The translations under genes and the position numbers were made by a program. Under the pieces are notes generated by a model, which was not told where the DNA came from, searched no databases, and saw nothing but the letters and a program-made list of their open reading frames with translations. A stretch of 64,000 nucleotides of DNA from CAVUAF01 sp963739375 (GTDB lineage Bacteria > Acidobacteriota > Terriglobia > Terriglobales > Acidobacteriaceae), in the NCBI GenBank assembly GCA_963739375.1, contig CAVUAF010000023.1, positions 1-64,000 on the forward strand, written 5' to 3'. Below are positions 1 through 10,543 of this stretch, one piece after another. Each line of letters opens with the position of its first letter. Within the stretch, counting starts at the first letter, position 1.

Positions 1-875
<875 letters not shown>

Positions 876-1566
876 CGGGGCGGGTAACTACTGATTCTAA
901 CAGGGGGGGAAGGGCACGGCTGGGTAGGTCAGGGCCTCACTTCTGATTCGGGTGGACGGGAGCGACCCGCCCGCGATTCAGCGTGCGCGATTGCCAAATT
1001 GCCACCGCCGCTGGCAGCCGGGTCTTCACTTCCGGAGTTCGGCAATTCCGCACTTCCGCAATGATCCCAGGAAGGGGTGCCCCAGACGAGCCGGTCTTGC
1101 TCGTCTGGGAGGCGGGCCGGCGACACCACAGCGCCGCAGGCGCGGCCGAGAATAGCCCGGCGTTTTAACGCCGGGAAACGGTTGATTCAAATAGGCCCGA
1201 GTCCCGTAGGGACGGCATGTCGCTCCCAACCGCTACCGAGTCGGGTGGACGCGGGCGACTCGCCCGCGCTTCAGCGATGCTCTACCTCTGGGGACGCGGC
1301 GCGCACGCTCCCGGAGCCAGCGCGTGCCGCGCGCGGCATATCTGTAGCCCACGGCGTAAGCCGTGGGTGCGCGTGGAACCAGACCCCAAGCCCGCTTTAG
1401 CGGGCGACACAAACCACGCCGTAGGCGCGGTATAGAAAAGCCCGGCGTTTTAACGCCGGGAAAGGGTTGGTTCAAGTAGGTCCGAGTCCCGTAGGGACGG
1501 CACCATCACTGCGGTTACAATCGGGTCGGAAGCCAACCCGATCGAACATTCTAGGATTGCTACTGA
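876..1566. repeat. Intergenic cluster of GC palindromes and a 60-bp direct repeat (left arm)
   Basis: There is no gene in this 690-base gap between lepA and the nuclease-cyclase gene. It holds several short perfect or near-perfect palindromes: CCCGGCGTTTTAACGCCGGG at 1,156-1,175 and again at 1,441-1,460, GTCCCGTAGGGAC at 1,201 and 1,486, CCCACGGCGTAAGCCGTGGG at about 1,348, GCCCGCTTTAGCGGGC at about 1,390, and GCGGGCGACTCGCCCGC at about 1,252. The stretch 1,155-1,213 recurs almost unchanged as a direct repeat at 1,440-1,498. A GGCAATTCCGCACTTCCGC type word repeat lies at about 1,041. The mirror copy is at 22,578-23,267. Confidence 0.8.
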
Positions 1567-2724
1567 ATGATTGACCATCGCGGCGGTCTGCAATGCGCCG
1601 AACTGTTCGAAGATCTGCTCGATCATCTGCTCAGACGGGAATTTCGCGGTCGTTTTCACGCTGTGCAGCGTTGGATGCCTCTCCGAGTTACATCATCGAA
1701 GGACAGGCTGCTGCGTGAAACGTCAATTGATTTTGGGATTATGACGCACTCGGGAGAATGGATTCTGGTTGAAGCGAAATCGCCTTTCACCGAGGATCCT
1801 GCCTATGGCATCCGAAGAACGGTCCGGCGTCTCAAGGATCTCGCCAGGAGCTTCCCTCCCAACACAAAGGAGCTGATCCTTGCGCTCGCCGCACCCGTGC
1901 CGGACAGTGGGAGCCTTTGATCGCCGACGCAAGGCAGTTTTTCTCTGGCTGGAATATCACCTTCACAGTCTGGGGTGCCGAGCACATCTCCACACTTTGT
2001 ATGCGCCACTTCCACGTGCGGCCTGCTAACTTCGAGGTCGCGACGCTGGAATCCATACTCACGAACCTAAAGGGAACAAAGGTACGAGCGAGGCAACGCC
2101 GTCCACCGGATCAACAGCCTAGCTCACAACGCACCGCAGTTTCTAGTGAGGGTCCGCGTGAAGATGTAATCGTGTTGTGCGCCGATTTTTGCAGCTTTTC
2201 GAAATTTGTGCACGCCACGTCCGACAACAAGCTGATCGTCTCAATCATGAGTCGCTTTTATCGGGAGACGCGACGGATCATAGAGTCGTCGGGCGGGGCC
2301 GTCGAAAAGCAGATGGGCGATGGAATTCTGGCGTTTTGGTTAACAGAGGGACCGAAGGACGGAACCGTCGCTACCCGCCTCGACGCATGCGTGCGGGAAC
2401 TGGTCGGATTTGCATTGACGCTCGCGAAGGAGTGGCAGGAGAGGATCGACTATGCTGTCAAGCCGGTCGGCATGAAATTCGGCGCTGCTACAGGGGGCGT
2501 TCTATTCATTTCGGAGCAGCTCGACGGGAGGCCCCCGTTCGAGGCCATCGGGGCATGCATAAACTTGGCCGCAAGAATGCAATCGAAGGCCGCGCCTAGC
2601 ACGCTGGTAGTAACGAACATCCTCCGCAACACCTACTATGCCGGCGATGCGTCGTTTGAGGAAGCTTGGCCCCGTTAAGGCAAAGAACATGCCCAACGTG
2701 ATGGTTTGGAAAAAAGCGTACTAG
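1567..2724 (+). CDS. PD-(D/E)XK nuclease-like / class III nucleotide cyclase fusion (left arm, frameshifted)
   Basis: Reconciling this copy with the mirror copy at 21,419-22,577 gives one 385-residue protein. Residues 1-165 contain E14 and a D55-X13-E69-A-K71 signature between predicted beta strands (SIDFGI, WILVEAKSP), the pattern of PD-(D/E)XK nucleases. Residues about 198-350 are a class III adenylate/guanylate cyclase domain: first metal Asp in LCADFCSF (D207), K248 and D252 in KYMGDGILAFW, and N333/R337 in ACINLAAR. The usual G-D-x-V-N is G-A-C-I-N here, so base preference is uncertain. This arm has one base lost at about 1,910 (PDSVEPFIA becomes PDSGSL-stop), one A gained at about 2,661 (EELGP lost), and Q for Y249. 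GC is visibly lower than in neighbouring genes. Nuclease activity and a role in phage defence (cf. Pycsar cyclases) are inference. Confidence 0.75.
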
Positions 2725-3107
2725 GCTGCGCTACAAGCGTCGGGAACAAACGCAGGAGCCTGAAAGGGATTTGTGGGCGCGTTTGCAGCCGCGCTAGTGC
2801 CGAGGCGTCGGGCCGACGGCCAGGGACGTTCCGTGGCGAGACACATCCCCGCGAGAGCACGCCCCTCCATTTATAACTTTAAGATTTACAAACACTTATG
2901 TGCTTGATTTCCCGGCAAATAGAGTTCTTGCCAGCCGCTTTCCGCCTTGCTACTCTCGCCTTGCGCTCAGGCGCGCGGCCTAGTTTTGGCCGCATTGGTT
3001 CTTTGCCATTGCCCGCCCCCGGCTAAGTCCTTTAGACAACATATTTTCCCGAAATCTGTTGCTAACTCCTTTCGATCAACAGATCGCCGGGGGAGGGGGA
3101 GGGGGAT
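2725..3107. other. Gene-free 380-bp gap with AT-rich core
   Basis: No reading frame with coding character is seen. The middle (about 2,865-2,935) is unusually AT-rich for this window (TTATAACTTTAAGATTTAC) and the 3' end is a purine run (GGGGGAGGGGGAGGGGG) directly before the ATG of the Zn-motif protein, serving as its ribosome site. CTGTTGCTAACTCC and GATCAACAG at about 3,056-3,084 make a weak inverted repeat. The mirror copy is at 21,036-21,418. Confidence 0.5.
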
Positions 3108-3581
3108 ATGTCGGAAACCGTAACCCAAACGATTCGCAGGGCTTTAGCAAAGTCCTTCTCGCAGACGGAGAACGCCCGCCGTTCTCCCCGCTGCATGCAC
3201 GTCAAGGCCGACGGCGTGCGCTGCGGCTCGCCCGCCATGCACGCCCAGCCCTTCTGCTACTTCCACGAGCAGATGTCCCGCCGCATGGCCGCCCACTTCC
3301 CGCCGCTGGAAGACGGCAACGCCATCCAGCTCGCGCTCATGCAGGTCATCGAAGCGCTCGCCGCCCGCACGATGGACCCGAAGCTCGCCGCCACCATTCT
3401 CTATGGTCTCCAGACCGCCTCCGCCAACTTGAAGCACGTCCGCTTCGAGCCCTTCAAGGAGATCGTGACCCGCATGCCCATCGACGAAGCCGCCGCGCCC
3501 TCGCCGCGCAAGCCGGTGGCCGCGGCCACTGAACCATCCGCCACCAGCGGCGCAGCGGAAGCGGAAGCTGCGGGGCGGTGA
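3108..3581 (+). CDS. Conserved protein with CxnCxnCxxxH zinc motif (left arm)
   Basis: A 157-residue protein of unknown function. Residues about 26-55 contain C-M-H-V-(x)5-R-C-G-(x)8-F-C-Y-F-H, a likely single zinc site. The following 60 residues look helical, and the C-terminal 40 residues are Ala/Pro-rich and probably disordered. It starts at an ATG behind a strong purine-rich ribosome site (3,090-3,104). Its TGA overlaps a possible GTG start of the histidine kinase frame, so the two may be co-transcribed. The copy at 20,562-21,035 encodes the same protein. I know of no characterised member and assign no function. Confidence 0.75.
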   Translation: MSETVTQTIRRALAKSFSQTENARRSPRCMHVKADGVRCGSPAMHAQPFCYFHEQMSRRMAAHFPPLEDGNAIQLALMQVIEALAARTMDPKLAATILYGLQTASANLKHVRFEPFKEIVTRMPIDEAAAPSPRKPVAAATEPSATSGAAEAEAAGR

Positions 3582-3625
3582 CCGCGGTCACTGCCGGGGA
3601 GCCCCGATGCGAGTATGGTGGCGGC

Positions 3626-4764
3626 ATGGTGGTTGGCGATACCAGCCGGGTGGAATGGGCCCTGCGCGAGCGGGTCAAAGAACTCACCTGCCTGTACGGC
3701 ATCGCGCGCGTCACGCAGCAACCTGGCCTCTCCCTGGCGGAGGCGCTGCGCGCATGCGGAACTGCTGCCCGCGGCCTGGCAGTTTTCCGACATCGCCTGC
3801 GCCCGCATCGTGCTGGATGGCCGGGAAGTGGCGACCGCCAATTTCGCCGCGCCTCGCCACCGCCAGACTGCCGCGCTCGTCATCCATGGGGACACGCGGG
3901 GAAGCGTGGAAGTCGGATACCTCGACGACCCCTTCCATGCGGGCGCGTCGCCCTTCCTGGAGGAAGAAGCCAGTCTCATCGCCATGGTGGCGCGCGAGGT
4001 CGCCATCCATGTCGAGCGCTGCGAGGCCGAAGAGAACAAGGCCAAATTGCAGGAGCAACTGCGCCACGCCGACCGCCTGGCCACCATCGGGCAGCTCGCC
4101 GCCGGGGTAGCGCACGAGCTGAACGAGCCGCTGGGCAACATCCTCGGGTTCGCGCAACTCGCCGTGAAGGCGCCCGGGCTGCCCCGGCAGGCCGTGGACG
4201 ACATGGAGAAGATCGTCCGCAGCTGCCTGCACGCCCGCGAAGTCATGCACAAGCTGCTCATCTTCGCGCGGCAGATGCCGCCGCGAGAAGGCGCAGGTCA
4301 ACCTGAACCAGGTGGTCGACGACGGGCTCTACTTCCTGGAATCGCGCTGCGCCAAGGCCGGCATCGAGGTCGTGCGCCGGCTCGATCCCGAGCTGCCCGA
4401 GATCGACGCCGACGGCTCGCAGCTCCACCAGGTGCTGGTGAACCTCGTGGTCAACGCCGTGCAGGCCATGCCGCGATGGCGGCAAGCTCACCATCGAGAC
4501 CCGCCGCGGCGACGGCTCCGCCTTCCTGGCGGTGAGGACACCGGCACCGGCATGACCGACGAGGTGCAGAGGAAGATCTTCACTGCCGTTCTTCACCACC
4601 AAGGACGTCAACGAAGGCACCGGCCTGGGGCTGGCGGTGGTCCACGGCATCGTCGCCTCCCACGGCGGCCGCATCGAGGTCCACAGCGTGCCGGGCAAGG
4701 GCTCGCGCTTCCAGATTGGGCTGCCCGTGGCGGGGAACAGCGAAAACGGCAAGGACGAGGGTGA

Positions 4765-4768
<4 letters not shown>
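3626..4768 (+). pseudogene. GAF-domain sensor histidine kinase (left arm, frameshifted)
   Basis: Read across frames, this is a cytoplasmic sensor kinase of about 380 residues. It has a GAF-like domain (about residues 15-145, SVEVGYLDDPFHAG), a HisKA phospho-acceptor helix with VAHELNEPLGNILGF, an N box (HQVLVNLVVNAVQAM), and G boxes DTGTGM and GTGLGLAVVHGI. There is no membrane segment. I chose ATG 3,626 (MVVGDTSRVEW); an in-frame GTG at 3,578 overlaps the stop of the preceding gene. Extra bases at about 3,757, 4,285, 4,474 and 4,583 break the frame. The TGA (4,766-4,768) overlaps the ATG of the sigma54 response regulator at 4,765 (ATGA), so the two form a two-component pair. The damage matches that seen in the right-arm copy and is probably sequencing error. 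Confidence 0.8.
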
Positions 4769-6128
<1,360 letters not shown>

Positions 6129-6327
6129 GCCGGGGAGTTTCTCCCCAGTGGTACGATTCTCCCCGCCCCAGGGCCGCGTTTATCCCTCCCCACAGCGCGC
6201 TCGCATCATTACTATCTATCTTTGTTTCAATTACTTGCCAGCATTTTTCTGCCGGGCACGATGGTGGCCCCCCTCGTGCACTCCCCAGGGTGTGCGACTC
6301 TCCACCGCACATGAGAGGAGAACGGAA
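6129..6327. other. Intergenic, probable promoter region of the Cys-motif protein gene
   Basis: A 200-base gap, AT-richer around 6,205-6,250 (CTATCTATCTTTGTTTCAAT). It ends in GAGAGGAGAACGG, a good ribosome site for the ATG at 6,328. No clear -35/-10 pair stands out. Confidence 0.4.
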
Positions 6328-6696
6328 ATGGCACCCACCCAAACGGACGCAGGCTTCACCACGACCTCGCGCGAGGCGCGCAGCTCGGTCGCCCGGACGG
6401 AAGTCGAAACCAACCGCCAGGCCCTGCGCGAGCACCCGAGCCTGTATCGCGGGATCTGCAGCAACTGCGAGAAGCTGGGCTCCTGCAGCTATGTCTCCGC
6501 GATCAACGACACGTGGTTCTGCGAGGAGCACGTGGTCGAGAAGGGCGCGGGGCCGGTGGCGCCGCCCGCTGACCTCCAGCCGGTCACGGAGGCGCTCGAC
6601 ACCAGGCTGGGATTGTGCATGAACTGCGCCGCGCGCGGCACTTGCGCCTTGCCGAAGCCCGCGGGCGGCGTCTGGTTCTGCAACGAATACGAATGA
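6328..6696 (+). CDS. Small protein with two CxxC-WFC motifs next to glutamate dehydrogenase (left arm)
   Basis: 122 residues. Two repeated cysteine modules are visible: C-S-N-C-(x)4-S-C ... WFCEEH (about residues 38-67) and C-M-N-C-(x)4-T-C ... WFCNEY (about 96-121). Each could form one zinc- or iron-binding ribbon. The N-terminal 30 residues are polar and probably disordered. I chose ATG 6,328 because GAGGAGAA lies 6-8 bases upstream; the longer frame from 6,148 has no support. gdh follows after 37 bases, suggesting one transcription unit and possibly a regulatory link to nitrogen metabolism (inference). I cannot name the family. Confidence 0.75.
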   Translation: MAPTQTDAGFTTTSREARSSVARTEVETNRQALREHPSLYRGICSNCEKLGSCSYVSAINDTWFCEEHVVEKGAGPVAPPADLQPVTEALDTRLGLCMNCAARGTCALPKPAGGVWFCNEYE

Positions 6697-6733
6697 AGCG
6701 GCACCTCAGCCAAGGACCACAGGAGGCAAGGCA

Positions 6734-7996
6734 ATGCGGACCGTAGAAGCACTGCCGGCGCTATCACCGACCAGCATCGTGGACCACAACTTCGAGGTGG
6801 CCGCGGAACGCCTGGGACTCAACGCGGAGCAGCGCAAGCTGCTGAAGATGCCGTTCCGCGAGATCAAGGTGGAAGTTCCCGTCCGCATGGACAACGGCGA
6901 CCTGCGCGTGTACAGCGGTTTTCGGGTGCAACACAGCGGCGCCCGGGGTCCGGCCAAAGGCGGCATCCGGTTTCATCCGGCGGTGGACCTGGCGGAAGTG
7001 CGGGCGCTGGCGGAAGCGATGACCTGGAAGACGGCGCTGGCCAACATTCCCTTCGGGGGCGCGAAGGGCGGCGTCGATTGCGATCCCGCGGAAATGTCAC
7101 AGGCGGAACTGGAGCGCGTCACGCGCAAATTCATCGCCCGCATTCACAACATGCTCGGTCCTTATCGGGACGTGCCCGCGCCCGATGTGAACACCAATCC
7201 GCAGGTGATGGCGTGGATTCTGGACGAGTACAGCTCGCGCCACGGCTACTCTCCCGCCTGCGTCACCGGCAAGCCGGTCGAGCTCGGCGGCTCGCGGGGC
7301 CGCGAACAGGCCACGGGACGCGGCGTCATGCTGGTCCTGATGAAGTACCTGGCCGACATCCGCCGCTCGCCGCGCGGGCAGCGCGTCGCCATCCAGGGCT
7401 TCGGCAATGTCGGGTCATACGCCGGGATCCTGCTCGAGGAGCAGGGGTGCGAGGTCTTTGCCGTCTCCGACGTTTACGGCGGCATCATCGGCCGCAACGG
7501 CAAGGCCCTGCCGATGAAGCAGGTCGCGGAGCACGTGGCCAGGAGCGGCTCGGTCATCGAGTTCCCGGACAGCGAAAGCATTTCGAATGAGGACCTGCTG
7601 CTGCTCGACTGCGACATCCTGGTGCCCGCGGCGCTGGAGTGCGTGCTGCACTCCGGGAACGCCGCCAAGGTGAAGGCGAAGATCATCGCCGAAGCCGCCA
7701 ACCTGCCCACCACGCCGCAAGCCGATGACATCCTGACTCGCCGGGGCGTCACCATGCTACCCGACATTCTGGTGAACGTGGGTGGGGTCATCGTCAGCTA
7801 CTTCGAGTGGATCCAGAACCTGCAGCAGGAGTTCTGGGAGGAAGCCCGGGTCAACGCCGAACTGGATCGCTACCTCACCGTCGCCTACACCGAGGTCGCC
7901 ACGCTGGCCGCGCAGGCCAAGATCCCGTTCAAGGTCGCGGCCTACCAGCTGGCGGTGAAGCGCGTCGCCCACGCGGAAGAACTGCGGGGCGTCTAG
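6734..7996 (+). CDS. gdhA: Glu/Leu/Phe/Val dehydrogenase, likely glutamate dehydrogenase (left arm, intact)
   Basis: A 420-residue enzyme of the amino-acid dehydrogenase superfamily, interconverting glutamate and 2-oxoglutarate plus ammonia with NAD(P). The substrate domain has KGGIRFHP and the catalytic-lysine loop FGGAKGGVDCDP (about residues 107-118), and the Rossmann domain has VAIQGFGNVGSYAG (about 216-229). Length and the C-terminal sequence KIPFKVAAYQLAVKRVA fit the family. It is preceded by ACAGGAGGCAAGGCA, a strong ribosome site. This left-arm copy is uninterrupted, whereas the mirror copy at 16,148-17,408 has lost two bases. Glutamate is the most probable substrate, but leucine cannot be excluded from sequence alone. 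Confidence 0.92.
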   Translation: MRTVEALPALSPTSIVDHNFEVAAERLGLNAEQRKLLKMPFREIKVEVPVRMDNGDLRVYSGFRVQHSGARGPAKGGIRFHPAVDLAEVRALAEAMTWKTALANIPFGGAKGGVDCDPAEMSQAELERVTRKFIARIHNMLGPYRDVPAPDVNTNPQVMAWILDEYSSRHGYSPACVTGKPVELGGSRGREQATGRGVMLVLMKYLADIRRSPRGQRVAIQGFGNVGSYAGILLEEQGCEVFAVSDVYGGIIGRNGKALPMKQVAEHVARSGSVIEFPDSESISNEDLLLLDCDILVPAALECVLHSGNAAKVKAKIIAEAANLPTTPQADDILTRRGVTMLPDILVNVGGVIVSYFEWIQNLQQEFWEEARVNAELDRYLTVAYTEVATLAAQAKIPFKVAAYQLAVKRVAHAEELRGV

Positions 7997-8109
7997 AAAA
8001 GCGAGCGGCAGGACGGCCTCAGCGATCCGCTAGTCCGTCGCCTCGGCGGCGGGGGCCGGTGCAGGTGCGGGTTTCGTGTCGCCGGGGCCTTCGTGGTGAA
8101 ATAGGGGGC

Positions 8110-8676
8110 ATGCTGGTACTGGCCTCATCGTCGCCGCGGCGGGCGGAGCTGCTGCGCCAGGCGCAGATCGAGTTCGTGGTGCAGGCGGCGGAAGTGGACG
8201 AGAGCCGGCGCGACGGCGAATCGCCGCTGGCGTACGCCGAGCGCCTGGCGGCGGAGAAGGCGCGGGCGGTGGCGGCGCAGCGTCCGCAGGATGCGGTGCT
8301 GGGCGCGGACACGATCGTGACCGTGGGCGGGCTGGTGCTGGGGAAGCCGCGCGACGCCGAGGATGCGCGCGCCATGCTGCGGTCGCTGAGCGCCCGCTGG
8401 CACGAGGTGACGACGGCGGTGTGCGTGGTCGGGCCGGCGCGCGGCGGGCGGCGCGTGGAGCAGGTAGCGCACGCCACCACGCGCGTGCACTTCGACCAAA
8501 TATCGGAAGACGATATTTCAGCCTACGTGGCCGGCGGCGAGCCCATGGACAAAGCCGGCGCCTACGCCGTCCAGGGGGTGGCGTCGCGCTGGGTCAAGGA
8601 AATCGAAGGCGATTATCCCAACGTGGTGGGGCTGCCGGTGGCGCTGGTGTGGCGATTGCTGCGGGCGATGGAGTAA
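8110..8676 (+). CDS. maf: Maf family nucleoside-triphosphate pyrophosphatase (left arm, intact)
   Basis: A 188-residue Maf/YhdE-type house-cleaning pyrophosphatase, hydrolysing non-canonical or excess NTPs (dTTP/UTP in the YhdE group) to NMP and PPi in the cytoplasm. Diagnostic motifs are ASSSPRRAELL at the N-terminus (substrate and metal site), ADTIV in the middle, GEPMDKAGAYAVQG, and EGDYPNVVGLP near the end. I chose ATG 8,110 because the signature SSSPRR must sit at residues 6-11; the longer frame starting in gdh is spurious. It lies 113 bases after gdh on the same strand and converges on tatA. The second copy is at 15,468-16,034. Confidence 0.93.
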   Translation: MLVLASSSPRRAELLRQAQIEFVVQAAEVDESRRDGESPLAYAERLAAEKARAVAAQRPQDAVLGADTIVTVGGLVLGKPRDAEDARAMLRSLSARWHEVTTAVCVVGPARGGRRVEQVAHATTRVHFDQISEDDISAYVAGGEPMDKAGAYAVQGVASRWVKEIEGDYPNVVGLPVALVWRLLRAME

Positions 8677-8707
8677 ACCGGGTGAGGTGCCGGACCGCGG
8701 GCGGGCG

Positions 8708-8872
8708 CTACTTCTTCTCGGCTGAATCCCCGTCGTCCTTCAGGGCGGACTTGAAGCTGCGAATACCCTCACCGAGGCCCTTGCCGAGGTCCGCCAACTT
8801 GCCCGGCCCAAAGATAAGCAGCGCGATGGCGAAGATCACGAGCAGTTCAGGGACACCAAGTTTGCCGAACAT
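8708..8872 (-). CDS. tatA: TatA-type twin-arginine translocase subunit (left arm)
   Basis: 54 residues: MFGKLGVPELLVIFAIALL, then FGPGKLADLGKGLGEGIRSF and a short charged tail ending in AEKK. The N-terminal membrane helix, the FGP hinge and the following amphipathic helix are the complete TatA/E pattern; it oligomerises at the inner membrane to export folded proteins carrying twin-arginine signals. The ribosome site TGGAGG lies about 6 bases before ATG. No tatB or tatC is in the window, so the gene stands alone, as is common for tatA paralogues. It is convergent with maf (32-base gap). A mirror copy is at 15,272-15,436. Confidence 0.93.
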   Translation of the reverse strand: MFGKLGVPELLVIFAIALLIFGPGKLADLGKGLGEGIRSFKSALKDDGDSAEKK

Positions 8873-9310
8873 TACAGCCTCCAGGGACGAGCCGGTTGGT
8901 GGCTGCCATTGTAGGGCAGTGTTGCCCAGGGAGTAAAGGACCGCTACTGGCTACTCGCTGCTGGCGGCTGGCCAGGAGCAGCAAGAAGCGCTTTCCGCTG
9001 CCCGCCATCCGCTTTCCGATTCGAGTGTCGAGGATCGCGGGCTCCCCCCCGTGAGTATCTCGTGCCGCCCCTAAAGGGGCTGGCTCTATCTTTGGGGGAC
9101 GCTACCCGGCGTTAAGACGCCGGCTAGTCTCGGTCGCCCCTGGCGGGGCTCAAGAAGAAAGCGCTGCTGGCGGCTGGCCAGTTCCCAGTTGTCAGTTCTC
9201 AGTTCTCAGTTCTCAGAAAGGCAGATCCCGGGGGCGGCTTCGCGGTGCGGTCGCTTCGCGAGTCAGGGCTGAAGCCCTGACCTACCAAGCCGTGCCCTTA
9301 CGAAACATAC
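8873..9310. repeat. Intergenic repeats between tatA and the M20 peptidase gene (left arm)
   Basis: There is no gene here. Palindrome-type repeats CCCCTAAAGGGG (about 9,068), GCCCCTGGCGGGGC (about 9,136) and a CCGGCGTTAAGACGCCGG variant (about 9,106) are followed by a CAGTTCT tandem repeat at 9,186-9,216. The word TCAGGGCTGAAGCCCTGA (9,263-9,280) is another near-perfect palindrome. The same set occurs, inverted, at 14,836-15,271. Confidence 0.75.
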
Positions 9311-10477
9311 TCACAGCCGGGAAATGAGGCCGGCGAGGAGCGCGGTGCGGCGGGGAATCTCCTCCAGCAGCACCGACTCGTTGCTGGCGTGCGCGCCTTC
9401 GCCCACGGCGCCGAGTCCGTCCAGAGTGGGTGACCCGAGGGCGGCGGTAAAGTTGCCGTCGGAGCCGCCGCCGACGGCGGCTTCGGCCACCGGCCAGCCG
9501 ATTTCCTGCCCGAGTTCCTGGGCCAGGGCGAAGAGCCGGGCCACGCCGGGGGTGCGTTCCATGGGCGGGCGATTGAGGCCGCCGGAAATCGCCAGGCGGC
9601 AGTGCTTGTCGTGGGGGCGCAGGGAGCGGAAGCGGCGCTCCAGGGGCTTGGCATCGCGCAGGCGGGCGACGCGCACGTCCACTTCGACTTCGGCGGCGTC
9701 GGGGACGACGTTGGTGCGGGTGCCGCCGCGAATGATGCCGGGACTGACGGTGAGGCCGCGGGCCAGGTCGGTGAAGTCGGCGATGGCGAGCACCTGGCGC
9801 GCCAGCTCGAGGATGGCGTTGTGGCCTTTCTCGAAATCGAGGCCGGCATGGGAGGCGACCCCGGTGACGCGCACGGTGAAGTCGCCCACGCCTTTGCGTT
9901 CGGTCTTGAGGGCGCCGGCCAGGCCCTGCGCGGGCTCCACGACCAGCACCGCGGCCGAGCGGCGGGCGAGCTTCTCGGTGACCGGGCGGGAGGTCTCGCT
10001 GCCCACCTCTTCGTCGGTGTTCAGCAGCACGGTGACAGGGCGGGGGAGGCGGTGGTGCAGCGTTTGCAGCATGTCGAGCGCGAACATCATCATGACGATG
10101 CCGCACTTCATGTCGAGCGCGCCCGGCCCCCAGGCGCGGCCACGGTCAAGGCGGAAGGGCATCTTCTTGAGCGTGCCCAGGTCCCAAACGGTGTCGAAGT
10201 GGCCAAGGAGGAGGACGGGGGGGCCGGCGGCGCCGCGAAAATCGGCCTGCAGGTGGTCGCCGAAGCGGCCGCCGCGATGGCGCGTGACCTTGCCGCCGAG
10301 GGCGGTGAAACGCGCCGCCAGCGTTTGGCCGAGGCGGTCCACGGCGGCCTTGTCGCCGGAGGGCGATTCGAGTTCGACCAGTTCGCGCAGGGTGGCGAGC
10401 ATTTCGTCCTGGCGGCGGCGGAAGCGCTCGACCAGGGCGGGCATACCGAGCGGCAGGGAACTGGCGGCAGCAGTCAT
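9311..10477 (-). CDS. M20 family metallopeptidase, carboxypeptidase G2-like (left arm, intact)
   Basis: A 388-residue member of the M20/ArgE/DapE/CPG2 family of two-zinc hydrolases that remove C-terminal residues or acyl groups. Visible zinc ligands and catalytic residues are GHFDTVW (His and Asp), GPGALDMKCG (bridging Asp), TDEEVGS (general base Glu and ligand Glu) and the late GEGAHASNES (His). The middle insertion FTVRVTGVASHAG is the dimerisation (lid) domain. There is no signal peptide, so it acts in the cytoplasm. Substrate is unknown; glutamate carboxypeptidase (folate or N-acyl glutamate) is the nearest type. It is divergent from fabZ across 66 bases. The second copy (13,683-14,835) is shattered by indels, so this one is the reliable version. 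Confidence 0.9.
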   Translation of the reverse strand: MTAAASSLPLGMPALVERFRRRQDEMLATLRELVELESPSGDKAAVDRLGQTLAARFTALGGKVTRHRGGRFGDHLQADFRGAAGPPVLLLGHFDTVWDLGTLKKMPFRLDRGRAWGPGALDMKCGIVMMMFALDMLQTLHHRLPRPVTVLLNTDEEVGSETSRPVTEKLARRSAAVLVVEPAQGLAGALKTERKGVGDFTVRVTGVASHAGLDFEKGHNAILELARQVLAIADFTDLARGLTVSPGIIRGGTRTNVVPDAAEVEVDVRVARLRDAKPLERRFRSLRPHDKHCRLAISGGLNRPPMERTPGVARLFALAQELGQEIGWPVAEAAVGGGSDGNFTAALGSPTLDGLGAVGEGAHASNESVLLEEIPRRTALLAGLISRL

Positions 10478-10511
10478 GCGGCGAATGTCCTTTGCGGAAG
10501 CAGCCGTCCAC

Positions 10512-10517
10512 TATAAT
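10512..10517 (+). promoter_or_regulatory. Perfect -10 box (TATAAT) upstream of fabZ
   Basis: TATAAT lies 27 bases before the fabZ ATG in the divergent gap between the peptidase gene and fabZ. A TTGCGG at 10,492 is spaced only 14 bases away, so the -35 is unclear. Confidence 0.5.
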
Positions 10518-10543
10518 GGGCCGGTTCCGATTCGCCAAAAGCT

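Noticed and set aside
876..1566. Insertion sequence ends or an integron in the repeat cluster
   Set aside because: No transposase or integrase frame, no terminal inverted repeats bounding a unit, and no attC-like core sites.
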